Assembly: GCF_001613065.1 (NCBI RefSeq)
Contig: NZ_BDBQ01000093.1
Span: forward strand, 1 to 39,088
Direction of reading: 5' to 3'
DNA length: 39,088 bases
DNA from: Nocardia miyunensis NBRC 108239
GTDB taxonomy: Bacteria > Actinomycetota > Actinomycetes > Mycobacteriales > Mycobacteriaceae
Part shown: positions 14,694 to 22,532 of the stretch, piece after piece
Numbering within the stretch: the first letter of the stretch is position 1
Layout: every line of letters begins with the position of its first letter
Program-made: the position numbers and the translations under genes
The notes under the pieces: model-generated
What the model saw: only the letters and a program-made list of their open reading frames with translations
What the model was told of the DNA's origin: nothing
The model's database searches: none

Positions 14694-15536
14694 TCACCGC
14701 ACCAATCGACCCAGAAGCGCAGAGGCACAGGTGATTCCGAGTACCGCCGCGAAGATGAGAACGCCCATGTCGAGCCATAGATCGGTCGCGGTGCCGATGA
14801 GCAGACCGCGCAGGGCGTCCACCTCGTAGCTGAGCGGGTTGACGTGACTGATCACACGCAGCCAGCCCGGCATGAGGTTGATCGGGTACAGCGCGTTGGA
14901 GGCGAAGAACAGCGGCATGGTGATCGCCTGGCCGATGCCCATCAAGCGGTCGCGTTTGGTCGCCAGGCCCGCGATGGACATCGACAGGCAGGCGAAGAAG
15001 GACGCGCCCAGCACCACCGCCACGACCGAGCCCAGCAATTTGAGCGGATTCATCGTCATGTGCACGCCCATGACCAGGGCCAGCACCACGATGATCAGCA
15101 CCTGGGCCACGGACCGCACGCCGGTGGCGAAGCATTTGCCCGTGATCAGCGCCGCGCGTGGGGTCGGGGTCACCATCAGCTTGTTCAGGATGCCCGCGTC
15201 ACGCTCCCAGATCAGGTGGATGCCGTAGAAGATCGCGATGAACAGCGCCGATTGCGCGATGATGCCCGGAGCCAGGAAATCCAGGTAATCCAGATTGCCC
15301 GTCGGAATGCTGTGCAGCCGTGAGAATGTGGTGCCGAAGATCAGCATCCACAAGATGGGCTGCACCGCGCGGGTGACCAGTTCGGTGGGATCGTGGCGCA
15401 GTTTCTGCAATTCCACCAGCGCGAACGTCCCCATTCGCGAACTCAGGGCGACCGCGCGGCCCAGGCCGCTCGGGGCCTGGCGCAGGGGTGGGAATTCAGC
15501 CGGCGCGCTGAGCGGTTCGGCGTGTGCTTCGGACAC
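14694..15536 (-). CDS. ABC-2 type transporter permease (DrrB-like)
   Basis: Membrane half of an ABC exporter, 280 residues from the GTG at 15536. After a cytosolic N-terminus of about 60 residues there are six predicted helices, with the ABC-2 motif LDYLDFLAPGIIAQSALFIA and the RPILWMLIFGT-type first helix typical of DrrB daunorubicin-type permeases. The frame is open to 15569, but a GGAGGGAGGG site lies 7 nt before this GTG (another GTG at 15539 is equally possible). It overlaps the ATPase gene by about 40 bp, indicating coupled translation. The exported substrate is unknown. Confidence 0.87.
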   Translation of the reverse strand: MSEAHAEPLSAPAEFPPLRQAPSGLGRAVALSSRMGTFALVELQKLRHDPTELVTRAVQPILWMLIFGTTFSRLHSIPTGNLDYLDFLAPGIIAQSALFIAIFYGIHLIWERDAGILNKLMVTPTPRAALITGKCFATGVRSVAQVLIIVVLALVMGVHMTMNPLKLLGSVVAVVLGASFFACLSMSIAGLATKRDRLMGIGQAITMPLFFASNALYPINLMPGWLRVISHVNPLSYEVDALRGLLIGTATDLWLDMGVLIFAAVLGITCASALLGRLVR

Positions 15537-16335
15537 CACGCAGCCCTCCCTCCGCATTCGTGCCTTCATCCAGTCCGGCGCCGGAGTGGTGCCGGAAGAC
15601 GTCCTCGAGTGTCGCCGCCGGGCCGAGTGCGGCCTTCAGCTCCGCCGGTGAACCGACCGCACGCAGAATCCCCTTGTGCAGCAGTGCGATTCGATCGCAC
15701 AGCTGATCGGCCTCGGACATGTAGTGCGTGGTGAGCAGAACGGTCGTGCCGGATCGGCGCCGCAGTTCGCGCACCCGCTCCCAGACGCTGTCGCGGGCGA
15801 TCGGGTCCAGGCCGACGGTCGGTTCGTCCAGGATGAGCAGTGCGGGCCGGTTGACCAGCGCCTGCGCCAGTTCCAGGCGGCGCACCATACCACCGGAGTA
15901 ACCGGCCGCGAGCCGATCGGCGACGTCGAGCAGATCCATCGCGGCCAGCGCCTGTTCGACGCGTTCGGCGCGCTCACGACGCGGAACGTCGAACACGCGC
16001 GCGAACCACGCGACGTTCTGCCGTCCGGTCAGCGCGGCCTCGATGGACAGCTGCTGCGGGACGTAGCCGAGGTTGTACCGGATCGCGGTGTTGTCCTTAC
16101 CGACCTGCCAGCCGAACATGGTGACCTTGCCGTGCTGGATCGGCATCAGCGTGGTCAGCAGTCGGATCGTGGTGGTCTTTCCCGCCCCATTGGGGCCGAG
16201 CAGACCGAAGACCTCGCCGCGTTCGATACGCAGATCCAGATCGTTCACCACGGTGTGCTCGCCGTAGCGGTGCGTCAGGCCGACGCATTCCACGGCGGGG
16301 ATATCGCCGGGTGGCTCAACGGATTTCGCCGTCAT
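15496..16335 (-). CDS. ABC transporter ATP-binding protein (DrrA-like)
   Basis: ATPase partner of the following permease, 279 residues. Walker A GPNGAGKT is at about 47-54, the signature YSGGM at 146-150 and Walker B LLILDEP at 166-172, followed by the GLDP loop typical of DrrA-type drug exporters. The C-terminal part has the short ATLEDVF helix seen in this subfamily. ATG at 16335 was chosen because GGGGAGGG lies just before it; the upstream ATG at 16347 is part of that ribosome binding site. The gene follows marR by 126 bp and is probably the target of that regulator. Confidence 0.9.
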   Translation of the reverse strand: MTAKSVEPPGDIPAVECVGLTHRYGEHTVVNDLDLRIERGEVFGLLGPNGAGKTTTIRLLTTLMPIQHGKVTMFGWQVGKDNTAIRYNLGYVPQQLSIEAALTGRQNVAWFARVFDVPRRERAERVEQALAAMDLLDVADRLAAGYSGGMVRRLELAQALVNRPALLILDEPTVGLDPIARDSVWERVRELRRRSGTTVLLTTHYMSEADQLCDRIALLHKGILRAVGSPAELKAALGPAATLEDVFRHHSGAGLDEGTNAEGGLRGVRSTRRTAQRAG

Positions 16336-16461
16336 CGCCCTCCCCATTCTCGCTCGTGCCGAAAATCGTTCCGCCGCAGGCGGATTCGTTCATTGCGGCG
16401 TCGTTTGTAGTTACCGTGCCGGAGACCCGACCGGTCGCCGTTGATCAGCGGGGCCTCCGGG

Positions 16462-16959
16462 TTACCGCTGACGGCGTTGTTCACGCTCGTGCAGCAGGTC
16501 TGTCAACTTGTCGACCACGGCCAGACCACGGGCCAGGTCCTCGCGTTCGCGTGCGGTGAGTTCGTCGAGTGCGGTGCCGACGAGTGCGTGTCTGCGCCTT
16601 CGGGTTTCGTCCACCGAACGCTGCACCTCCGGCGTCAGGCTCAATCGCGACGCGCGGCGATCGTCCGGATCCTGTTCGCGCACCAGCAGATCCGCCTTGA
16701 CCAGCGCGCTGACGAAGGTCGAGACGCTGTTGGGCGCGAGCCCGAGTTCCGTGGCCGCGGCCTTCACCGAAATACCCGGATGCCGCGAGACGATCCGGAG
16801 GAACTCCGCCTGCGCATCGCTGATCCCCGGCTGATCGAATGCCCGCCCGGCCAGCCTGCGCACCTGCCGCCGAAACCGCCCGAACACCCGCAACATGCCG
16901 TTGACCAGCTCCGGAGAGTTCTCCGGAACCGCGGCGACACCTTCCCGAACCGTCTGCAC
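16462..16959 (-). CDS. MarR-family transcriptional regulator
   Basis: A 165-residue winged-helix regulator. The recognition region with ISVKAAATELGLAPNSVST and the wing DPDDRRASRLSLT (about residues 64-110) are typical of MarR. The long N-terminal helix contains FGRFRRQVRRLAGRAF. It lies upstream of and in line with the ABC exporter genes, a common arrangement for a repressor of a drug exporter. The GTG start has no ribosome binding site but has a TAATCT box 6 nt upstream, suggesting a leaderless mRNA; ATG at 16896 is an alternative start. The ligand is unknown. Confidence 0.87.
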   Translation of the reverse strand: MQTVREGVAAVPENSPELVNGMLRVFGRFRRQVRRLAGRAFDQPGISDAQAEFLRIVSRHPGISVKAAATELGLAPNSVSTFVSALVKADLLVREQDPDDRRASRLSLTPEVQRSVDETRRRRHALVGTALDELTAREREDLARGLAVVDKLTDLLHEREQRRQR

Positions 16960-16965
16960 CGGCTC

Positions 16966-16988
16966 AGATTACCTCTACAGCAGAGGTA
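16966..16988 (-). promoter_or_regulatory. marR promoter with overlapping palindromic operator
   Basis: TAATCT (minus strand of 16966-16971) lies 6 nt before the GTG of marR. The perfect inverted repeat TACCTCT-ACAGC-AGAGGTA (16970-16988) overlaps it by two bases and fills the space where polymerase binds. A second palindrome, TCTGA-A-TCAGA, lies at 16995-17005. The position fits autorepression by the MarR protein. Binding is inferred. Confidence 0.5.
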
Positions 16989-17061
16989 TTTGCATCTGAA
17001 TCAGAGCTATTTCCGGAAATTGGCTTCCGGTTCGGCCGACGACCGAGTAATCGTTTCGCGG

Positions 17062-17940
17062 TCAGTCGGCGGTGCGGCGGGCGGCGACGAAGCGGGGTTT
17101 ACCGGCCAGGTCCGGATGTTCGACGATGGCGGTGAAGCGGCCCGTCGCGGCGAACAGACCGGCGACCTGGGGGCCGTGGGTGTCGTCGTGTTCGACGGCG
17201 GCCACGCCGTCGGTGCGCAGTAGCCGGGTGATGGTGCCGATCATCGGGGTGATGACGGACAGGCCGTCGGGGCCGCCGAACAGGGCCCGGTGCGGATCGT
17301 GGTCGGCGACCTCGGGGTCGAGGGTCGCGTCCTCGGGGATGTAGGGCGGATTCGCGACGAGCACGTCGACGCGATTGTTCAAGGGGGCCAACACATTCGG
17401 ATCGGTGACGTCACCGGCGTGCAGATGGATCGGCGTATCGCCCTCGGCGGCCTGCCGATCGGCGTTGCGGCGCGCCCATTCGCGGGCCGCCGGATCGATC
17501 TCGACCGCGTACACCTCGGCGTCGGGGCGCGCATGCGCGATCGCCAGGGCCAGCGCGCCCGATCCGGTGCACAGATCCACGACGATGGGCGGATGCTCGT
17601 GTCCGGCCGCCTCCAGGTGCGCCAGCGCCCACGCGAACAGCAGTTCGGTCTCCGGGCGCGGGACGAACACCCCCGGGCCGACCGCCAGATCGATCTCGCC
17701 CATCGCGGCGACGCCCGTGAGATGTTGCAGCGGAACACGTTCCGCGCGCCGGTCCACGAGCTTGCGGAACTCGGCGAGCTGTTCGGCCGTCAGCATCGGC
17801 GCCAGCGCGAGCCGCGAACGCTCAACTCCCAGCACATGGGCGGCGAGGAATTCGGCATCGGTATGCGGACTGTGCACACCGGCCACCTGCAACTGCCCGA
17901 CCGCCTCGAGGACCGCCGGGCGCAAACTGACACGACTCAC
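17062..17940 (-). CDS. prmC: Peptide chain release factor N5-glutamine methyltransferase
   Basis: Methylates the glutamine of the GGQ motif of release factors with SAM as donor. The 292-residue protein has an N-terminal helical domain, VFVPRPETE at about 91-99, the SAM-binding VDLCTGSGALALA at 121-133 and the catalytic NPPY at 197-200. It lies 8 bp after prfA, its substrate gene, as in many bacteria. Confidence 0.96.
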   Translation of the reverse strand: MSRVSLRPAVLEAVGQLQVAGVHSPHTDAEFLAAHVLGVERSRLALAPMLTAEQLAEFRKLVDRRAERVPLQHLTGVAAMGEIDLAVGPGVFVPRPETELLFAWALAHLEAAGHEHPPIVVDLCTGSGALALAIAHARPDAEVYAVEIDPAAREWARRNADRQAAEGDTPIHLHAGDVTDPNVLAPLNNRVDVLVANPPYIPEDATLDPEVADHDPHRALFGGPDGLSVITPMIGTITRLLRTDGVAAVEHDDTHGPQVAGLFAATGRFTAIVEHPDLAGKPRFVAARRTAD

Positions 17941-17948
17941 GCGGCGGC

Positions 17949-19028
17949 CTACTCGGCGGCCAAACGGGCGGCGCGGTCGGCCTCACCGAGTGCGTCGAGC
18001 ACGGCGTCCATGTCTCCGTCCAGCACCGCGTCCAGGTTGTGTGCCTTGAAGCCGATGCGGTGGTCGGTGATCCGGTTCTCCGGGAAGTTGTAGGTGCGGA
18101 TTCGCTCCGACCGGTCCACGGTGCGGATCTGGCTGGCCCGGCCCGCGGCGGCCTCGGCGTCGGCCTGTTCCTCGGCCAGCAGTTGCAGCCGGGCCGCGAG
18201 CACCTGCATCGCGCGGATCTTGTTCTGCAACTGGGACCGCTCATTCTGGCAGGTCACCACGATGCCGGTGGGCAGGTGGGTGATGCGCACGGCGGAGTCG
18301 GTGGTGTTGACGCCCTGACCGCCCTTACCGGAGGAGCGATAGACGTCGATGCGCAGATCACCCTCGTCGATCTGCACCTGCTCGACCTCGTCGGGTTCGG
18401 GATAGATCAGGATTCCGGCGGCCGAGGTGTGGATGCGTCCCTGGGATTCGGTGACCGGCACCCGCTGCACGCGGTGCACGCCGCCCTCGAACTTGAGCCG
18501 GGACCACACGCCGTCGCGGCTGGGCTCGCGGCTCTTGATGGTGATCGTCGCCTCCTTGTAGCCGCCCAGATCGGACAGGGTGGCGTCGAGAACCTCGACC
18601 TTCCAGCCGCGTCGCTCGGCATAGCGGATGTACATCCGGGCCAGATCGGAGGCGAACAGCGCCGATTCCTCGCCGCCCTCACCGGACTTCACCTCGAGCA
18701 CCACGTCGTCGGGGTCGTGCGGATCACGCGGGGCGAGCAGATCGGTGAGCGTCTTCTCCAGCTCGTGGGCCTGCTCTTCCAGCTCCGGCACCTCGGCGGC
18801 GAAGGACGCGTCATCGGCGGCCAGCTCCCGCGCGGCACTGAGATCCTCGCGGACGGCCTGCAATTTGGTGTAGGCGGACATGATCGGAGCCAGCTCGGCG
18901 AACCGCTTGCCCACGCGCCGGGCCTCGGCCGGGTTGTTGTGCAGCGCCGGGTCGGACAGCTGCGTCTCCAGCCCGGCGTGTTCGGCCAGGATGTCGTCGA
19001 TCGCGGACGGGGCCGTCACATCGGCCAT
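17949..19028 (-). CDS. prfA: Peptide chain release factor 1
   Basis: Recognises UAA and UAG and triggers peptide release. In the 359 residues the GGQ motif is at 236-238 inside SSGKGGQGVNTTDSAV, and the PVT tripeptide (191-193) identifies RF1 rather than RF2. Length is standard. It is followed immediately by prmC and preceded by rpmE with a likely terminator in the 93-bp gap. Confidence 0.97.
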   Translation of the reverse strand: MADVTAPSAIDDILAEHAGLETQLSDPALHNNPAEARRVGKRFAELAPIMSAYTKLQAVREDLSAARELAADDASFAAEVPELEEQAHELEKTLTDLLAPRDPHDPDDVVLEVKSGEGGEESALFASDLARMYIRYAERRGWKVEVLDATLSDLGGYKEATITIKSREPSRDGVWSRLKFEGGVHRVQRVPVTESQGRIHTSAAGILIYPEPDEVEQVQIDEGDLRIDVYRSSGKGGQGVNTTDSAVRITHLPTGIVVTCQNERSQLQNKIRAMQVLAARLQLLAEEQADAEAAAGRASQIRTVDRSERIRTYNFPENRITDHRIGFKAHNLDAVLDGDMDAVLDALGEADRAARLAAE

Positions 19029-19080
19029 CGCGGGAGCTCCTCTGTGCGATTCTCGGTCATATCCAAGGCGGAAAACACCA

Positions 19081-19110
19081 ACGCCCGCCCTGTACGGACA
19101 GGACGGGCGT
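19081..19110 (-). terminator. Hairpin terminator between rpmE and prfA
   Basis: ACGCCCG and CCTGT pair with ACAGG and CGGGCGT (13 positions with one mismatch) around a 4-nt loop, starting 12 bp past the rpmE stop codon. On the minus strand it is followed by TTGGTGTTTTCC, a broken T-tract. It probably terminates part of the rpmE transcripts before prfA. Confidence 0.6.
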
Positions 19111-19121
19111 CGGGGGTACAG

Positions 19122-19352
19122 CTACTGGGCGTCGGACTTCTTCGCGGTGCGCTTGCCGTAGCGGGCCTCGAAGCGGGCCACACGGCCGCCGGTGTCGAGG
19201 ATCTTCTGCTTGCCCGTGTAGAACGGGTGGCACTGCGAGCAGACCTCGACGGTGATCTTGCCCGACTCCTTGGTGCTGCGAGTCTGGAAAGTGTTCCCAC
19301 AACCGCAGACGACGGTCGTCTCCACGTATGTGGGGTGGATTCCTGCCTTCAT
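19122..19352 (-). CDS. rpmE: 50S ribosomal protein L31 (zinc-binding type)
   Basis: A 76-residue large-subunit protein. Cysteines at 16, 18, 38 and 41 form the zinc-ribbon set of the C+ form of L31, in CGCGNTF and CSQCHPFYTGKQ. The AAAGGA site 5 nt before the ATG supports the start. The C-terminus is basic, ending KRTAKKSDAQ. The position between rho and prfA is conserved in mycobacteria. Confidence 0.96.
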   Translation of the reverse strand: MKAGIHPTYVETTVVCGCGNTFQTRSTKESGKITVEVCSQCHPFYTGKQKILDTGGRVARFEARYGKRTAKKSDAQ

Positions 19353-19673
19353 GGATGTCCTTTCGATGGTCGCCGGGTCGCCCTCGCAGACGAGGACGTG
19401 AACCGGAACCGACTAGGCATTGTTGCCGACGACCAGTGTAAACGCCGTTCCGACCCGGTTTTGTTCCGGGATGGCCGACAGCCTGTTCCCCAGAACGGGG
19501 AACAGGTATGTTTGCCCCCCGAACTGCCCCTCTGGTAATCCCCCAGAAAGTACGGGCACGCATGTTCGCAGCTCTCGAGCCACTCTGAAGTCGGGTAGTC
19601 GGCTACTCGCGAATGCGAACAGCGTTGTTCATAGATTATCGCCAGGGGTCCGGCTGGGGCAGGAGGGAACGCA
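19353..19673. other. Divergent gap rpmE / membrane protein with a 25-bp palindrome
   Basis: This 321-bp region separates two divergent genes. A perfect inverted repeat with 10-bp arms (19482-19491 and 19497-19506, CCTGTTCCCC and its complement) surrounds a 5-nt centre. A TACACT box (minus strand of 19435-19440) lies 82 nt before rpmE and could be its -10. A shorter repeat GAACA-GCGT-TGTTC lies at 19617-19630, followed by an AT-rich CATAGATTAT. The palindrome could be an operator or a transcript hairpin; which is not clear. Confidence 0.45.
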
Positions 19674-20015
19674 GTGAATCGTCACACCGCTCGGGGGGCT
19701 CGGGGGTCGCGGTCCCCCGGAACGGCGATCGATCGTAGGTTTCGCGTCCTGCCGGGGGGTTGGCGCGCGGAACTCGTAGCCGGAGCCGTGCTGATAATTC
19801 TGTTCGTGCTGATCGCCGTCGGCTGGTGGGCCGCGCCGACGGATCGGATCGCCGCACCCGGCACGACCGGTGACAGCGAGCCCTACCAGTTCACCGCGAC
19901 CGCGCTGCCGACCGGCGGCCTCACCGCCGCGACGGCACTGATCCTCGGCGGCTTGATCCTCGGCGCGATGATGGTCGGGCGAATCCTCTACTCCCCCACC
20001 CGAAAACGCCACTGA
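19674..20015 (+). CDS. Small membrane protein of unknown function
   Basis: A 113-residue protein that I do not recognise. The first 33 residues are basic, then come a membrane helix (about 34-54), an external loop of about 30 residues with AAPTDRIAAPGTT, a second helix (about 84-105) and a basic tail. The GTG start has an excellent AGGAGGGA site 6-8 nt upstream, which supports it as a real gene. It is the only plus-strand gene in the first 29 kb and converges on rho. Synteny with mycobacteria suggests it is an addition to the conserved block. Confidence 0.7.
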   Translation: MNRHTARGARGSRSPGTAIDRRFRVLPGGWRAELVAGAVLIILFVLIAVGWWAAPTDRIAAPGTTGDSEPYQFTATALPTGGLTAATALILGGLILGAMMVGRILYSPTRKRH

Positions 20016-20038
20016 GGCCCTGCCACGGCAGGACCTCA
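20013..20038 (+). terminator. Candidate hairpin terminator of the small membrane protein gene
   Basis: An 11-bp stem with one mismatch (20013-20023 with 20028-20038) and a CACG loop. The TGA stop codon of the gene is part of the stem. No T-run follows. Confidence 0.4.
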
Positions 20039-20098
20039 GCGGGTGGGTTCAGGCATCCGGCGAAGACACGGCTCTCTCGCCGGAAACACTCGCACGCC

Positions 20099-20132
20099 GT
20101 GCGGGCCCGTCGCGACACCGGCGAACCCGCAC
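20099..20132 (-). terminator. Candidate hairpin downstream of rho
   Basis: GTGCGGG (20099-20105) pairs with CCCGCAC (20126-20132) around a 20-nt loop, 14 bp past the rho stop codon. It is weak and has no T-run. Confidence 0.3.
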
Positions 20133-20145
20133 GAGCGCGAGAGCG

Positions 20146-22212
20146 CTACTCGTCCAGAGCGCCCGGCGCGGTCTTGGAGACCTGCAGCAGGAACTCCATG
20201 TTGTTCTTCGACTTGCGCAACCGGTCGATCAGCAGATCGATCGCCTGATGCGAATCCAGGCCGGACAGCACGCGCCGCAGCTTGTGGATGACCGCGGCCT
20301 CGTCCGGCGACATGATCAGCTCGTCGCGGCGGGTACCGGACGGGTTGACGTCCACCGCCGGGAACACCCGGCGCTCGGCGATCTTGCGATCGAGCTTGAG
20401 CTCGGCGTTGCCGGTGCCCTTGAACTCCTCGAAGATAACCGTGTCACCGGTGGATCCGGTCTCCACCATCGCGGTGGCGATGATGGTGAGCGAGCCGCCG
20501 TTCTCGATGTTGCGCGCCGCGCCCAGGAAACGCTTGGGCGGGTACAGCGCGGTCGAATCGACACCACCGGACAGGATGCGGCCGGAAGCGGGCGAGGAAT
20601 TGTTGTACGCGCGGCCCAGACGAGTGATCGAGTCCAGCAGCACCACGACGTCCTGGCCCATCTCCACCAGACGCTTGGCCCGCTCGATGGCGAGCTCGGC
20701 GACCGAGGTGTGATCGCTCGGCGGACGGTCGAACGTCGAGGCGATCACCTCGCCGCGCACCGAGCGCTGCATATCGGTGACCTCTTCGGGACGCTCGTCG
20801 ACCAGCACGACCATCAGGTAGCACTCGGGGTTGTTGGTCGCGATCGCGTTCGCGATGTCCTGCATGATCGTGGTCTTACCGGCCTTGGGCGGGGACACGA
20901 TCAGGGCGCGCTGGCCCTTGCCGATCGGCATGATCAGGTCGATCACGCGGGTGGTCAGCTTGTTCTGCGCGGTCTCGAGCCGCAGCCGCTGGTTCGGGTA
21001 CAGCGGGGTCAGCTTGTTGAACTCCGGGCGACGGCGAGCCGAATCGATATCGGTGCCGTTGACGGTGTCCAGGCGCACCAGCGGATCGAACTTCTGGCGC
21101 TGGTTGCCCTGCTCGCCCTCGCGGGGCGCGCGGACCGCACCGGTGATGGCGTCACCGCGGCGCAGGCCGTTCTTGCGGACCAGGTTCATCGAGACGTACA
21201 CGTCGTTCGGACCGGCCAGGTAGCCGGAGGTGCGCACGAACGCGTAGTTGTCCAGCACGTCCAGGATTCCGGCGACCGGCTGCAGGACGTCGTCCTCGCG
21301 GATCTCGACCTCGCGGGTCTCGCCGGCGCCGCCCTCGCGGTCCCGGCCCCGGCGACGCTCCCGGAACCGACGACCGCGACGACCCCGGCCGTCACCGTCG
21401 TCGTCACCGCCGCGATCGCGATCACGATCGGCGCCGTTGCGGTTGCCCTGGCCATTCTGCTGACCGCGGTCGCTCTGCTGACCGCGGTCGCCCTGCTGGC
21501 TCCGGTCGCTCTGCTGGGTCCGATCACCCTGCTGGTTGCGATCGCGGCGACGCTCACCGGCGTCCTGCTCGGACTTCACCTCGGCCCCGTTGGTCTCGGC
21601 CTTGGCCTCGGCGCCCTCGGCCGGGCGCTGCTCGCGGCCACGCCGCTGCCGGCCACGGCCGCGCTGGCCGCCCTCTCGACCGGTCTCCTCACCCGAATCG
21701 GCCGGGCGCGCAGGCGAATCAGCCTTGGCCTGAGCGGGCTCGGCGGTCTTCTCCGAGGACTTGTCGGCGGCCTTGCCCGCCTTCTCGGCGGACTTCTCGA
21801 CGAGCTTGTCCGCGCGCTTCTCGACCGGCTTGTCGGCGACGCCGTCGAGCGTCTGCTGTTCACCGCGCGCGGAAGCGGACTTGGCCCGTGGCGATTCCGC
21901 GACGGCCTCGGACTCGTCGGTCTTGGCCGACTTGGCGGGCGCGGATCCTTCGCGGCCACGCGCGGGCTTACCGGCCTGATTTTCCTTGATGGCGGCGATC
22001 AGATCGCCCTTGCGCATTCCGGAAGTGCCTCGTATTCCAAGTTCTCCGGCAAGTGCGCGCAACTGCGGCAACAACATTCCAGTCAGCCCCGATCGTGCGA
22101 CGTCGGTTTGTTCGCTCATCTTCGAAATCTGTCCGGAGTCACTTTCGCGGCTGTCCGAGGAACGTCCATCGGTTTCCACCTCGGGTGTCGCGAGCAGGTC
22201 CGTATCTGTCAC
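20146..22212 (-). CDS. rho: Transcription termination factor Rho with long N-terminal insert
   Basis: Hexameric RNA-dependent ATPase that terminates transcription. From the GTG at 22212 it has 688 residues against 419 in E. coli. A Rho_N helical domain (about 42-76) is followed by a charged, low-complexity insert (about 79-299) rich in Lys, Glu and Ala, then Arg, Gly and Gln. The RNA-binding fold (about 304-379), Walker A SPPKAGKT (440-447) and Walker B DVVVLLD (521-527) follow. Long inserts of this type are known in actinobacterial Rho and bind RNA. GGAAAGGA 5 nt before the GTG decides the start; the frame is open to 22335. A predicted promoter lies 270-300 bp upstream. Confidence 0.95.
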   Translation of the reverse strand: MTDTDLLATPEVETDGRSSDSRESDSGQISKMSEQTDVARSGLTGMLLPQLRALAGELGIRGTSGMRKGDLIAAIKENQAGKPARGREGSAPAKSAKTDESEAVAESPRAKSASARGEQQTLDGVADKPVEKRADKLVEKSAEKAGKAADKSSEKTAEPAQAKADSPARPADSGEETGREGGQRGRGRQRRGREQRPAEGAEAKAETNGAEVKSEQDAGERRRDRNQQGDRTQQSDRSQQGDRGQQSDRGQQNGQGNRNGADRDRDRGGDDDGDGRGRRGRRFRERRRGRDREGGAGETREVEIREDDVLQPVAGILDVLDNYAFVRTSGYLAGPNDVYVSMNLVRKNGLRRGDAITGAVRAPREGEQGNQRQKFDPLVRLDTVNGTDIDSARRRPEFNKLTPLYPNQRLRLETAQNKLTTRVIDLIMPIGKGQRALIVSPPKAGKTTIMQDIANAIATNNPECYLMVVLVDERPEEVTDMQRSVRGEVIASTFDRPPSDHTSVAELAIERAKRLVEMGQDVVVLLDSITRLGRAYNNSSPASGRILSGGVDSTALYPPKRFLGAARNIENGGSLTIIATAMVETGSTGDTVIFEEFKGTGNAELKLDRKIAERRVFPAVDVNPSGTRRDELIMSPDEAAVIHKLRRVLSGLDSHQAIDLLIDRLRKSKNNMEFLLQVSKTAPGALDE
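21457..21546 (-). repeat. Five 18-bp tandem repeats inside rho
   Basis: Five consecutive in-frame 18-bp units, each starting CTGCTG on the plus strand. The first two differ by one base and the others drift further. They encode a hexapeptide QQ(G/S)DR(x) on the minus strand, at about residues 226-252 of Rho. Such units can change in number by slippage. Confidence 0.85.
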
Positions 22213-22490
22213 GGAGATCCTTTCCTTCCCTCGATTGCCGTGTGCTTGTTCGAGGGTTTCGTCCCGAAGCCCGATCACCGTGCCGAGCCCGGATGCCGTA
22301 TCGCCTGCCCCGCCGGACCTGCGGTTCATCACCACAAGGTCTGCGCCACCGGTTCACAAAGGTGGGAGTTCATTCCAGTGCCGACCCCAAGATCTCGAGA
22401 CCCGTCTCGCGAGCCTGAGCAAGGAACCTGCTGGAGCGATTGCCCAAATGAAGCACCGGCGTCTGATGCGCACGATGTACGGACTCGCTC

Positions 22491-22519
22491 AGGATAGCCC
22501 CCCGCAGGAATGCCTGCAA
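22491..22519 (-). promoter_or_regulatory. rho: Predicted rho promoter
   Basis: Minus strand -35 TTGCAG (22514-22519), 17-nt spacer, -10 TATCCT (22491-22496). The start point would be near 22484. It is placed 14 bp after the thrB stop codon, so rho can be transcribed independently of the threonine operon. Confidence 0.5.
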
Positions 22520-22527
22520 GGCAGGCA
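22511..22527 (-). terminator. Small hairpin just after thrB
   Basis: TGCCTGC (22511-22517) pairs with GCAGGCA (22521-22527) around AAG. It starts 6 bp past the thrB stop codon and overlaps the -35 box of the predicted rho promoter. There is no T-run, so it may be only a weak end signal for the lysA-thrB transcript. Confidence 0.35.
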
Positions 22528-22532
22528 CGCCG

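Larger units (their letters stand above)
22213..22532. other. rho leader region
   Basis: A 320-bp stretch between thrB and rho without a credible gene. It holds the predicted rho promoter (22491-22519) at its upstream end, leaving about 270 nt of untranslated leader. The in-frame extension of rho to 22335 lacks a ribosome binding site and resembles no family sequence. No known riboswitch class was recognised. Confidence 0.5.

Noticed and set aside
21457..21546. CRISPR-like short repeat array
   Set aside because: The 18-bp units are directly adjacent without spacers and are in frame within rho, so they are coding tandem repeats.
20248..22497. A 749-codon plus-strand frame opposite rho, with Leu/Val/Ala-rich stretches
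   Set aside because: It is the antisense shadow of rho. The hydrophobic runs are the reverse reading of the Gln/Asp/Arg repeats and the Arg-rich insert, and no protein family fits.
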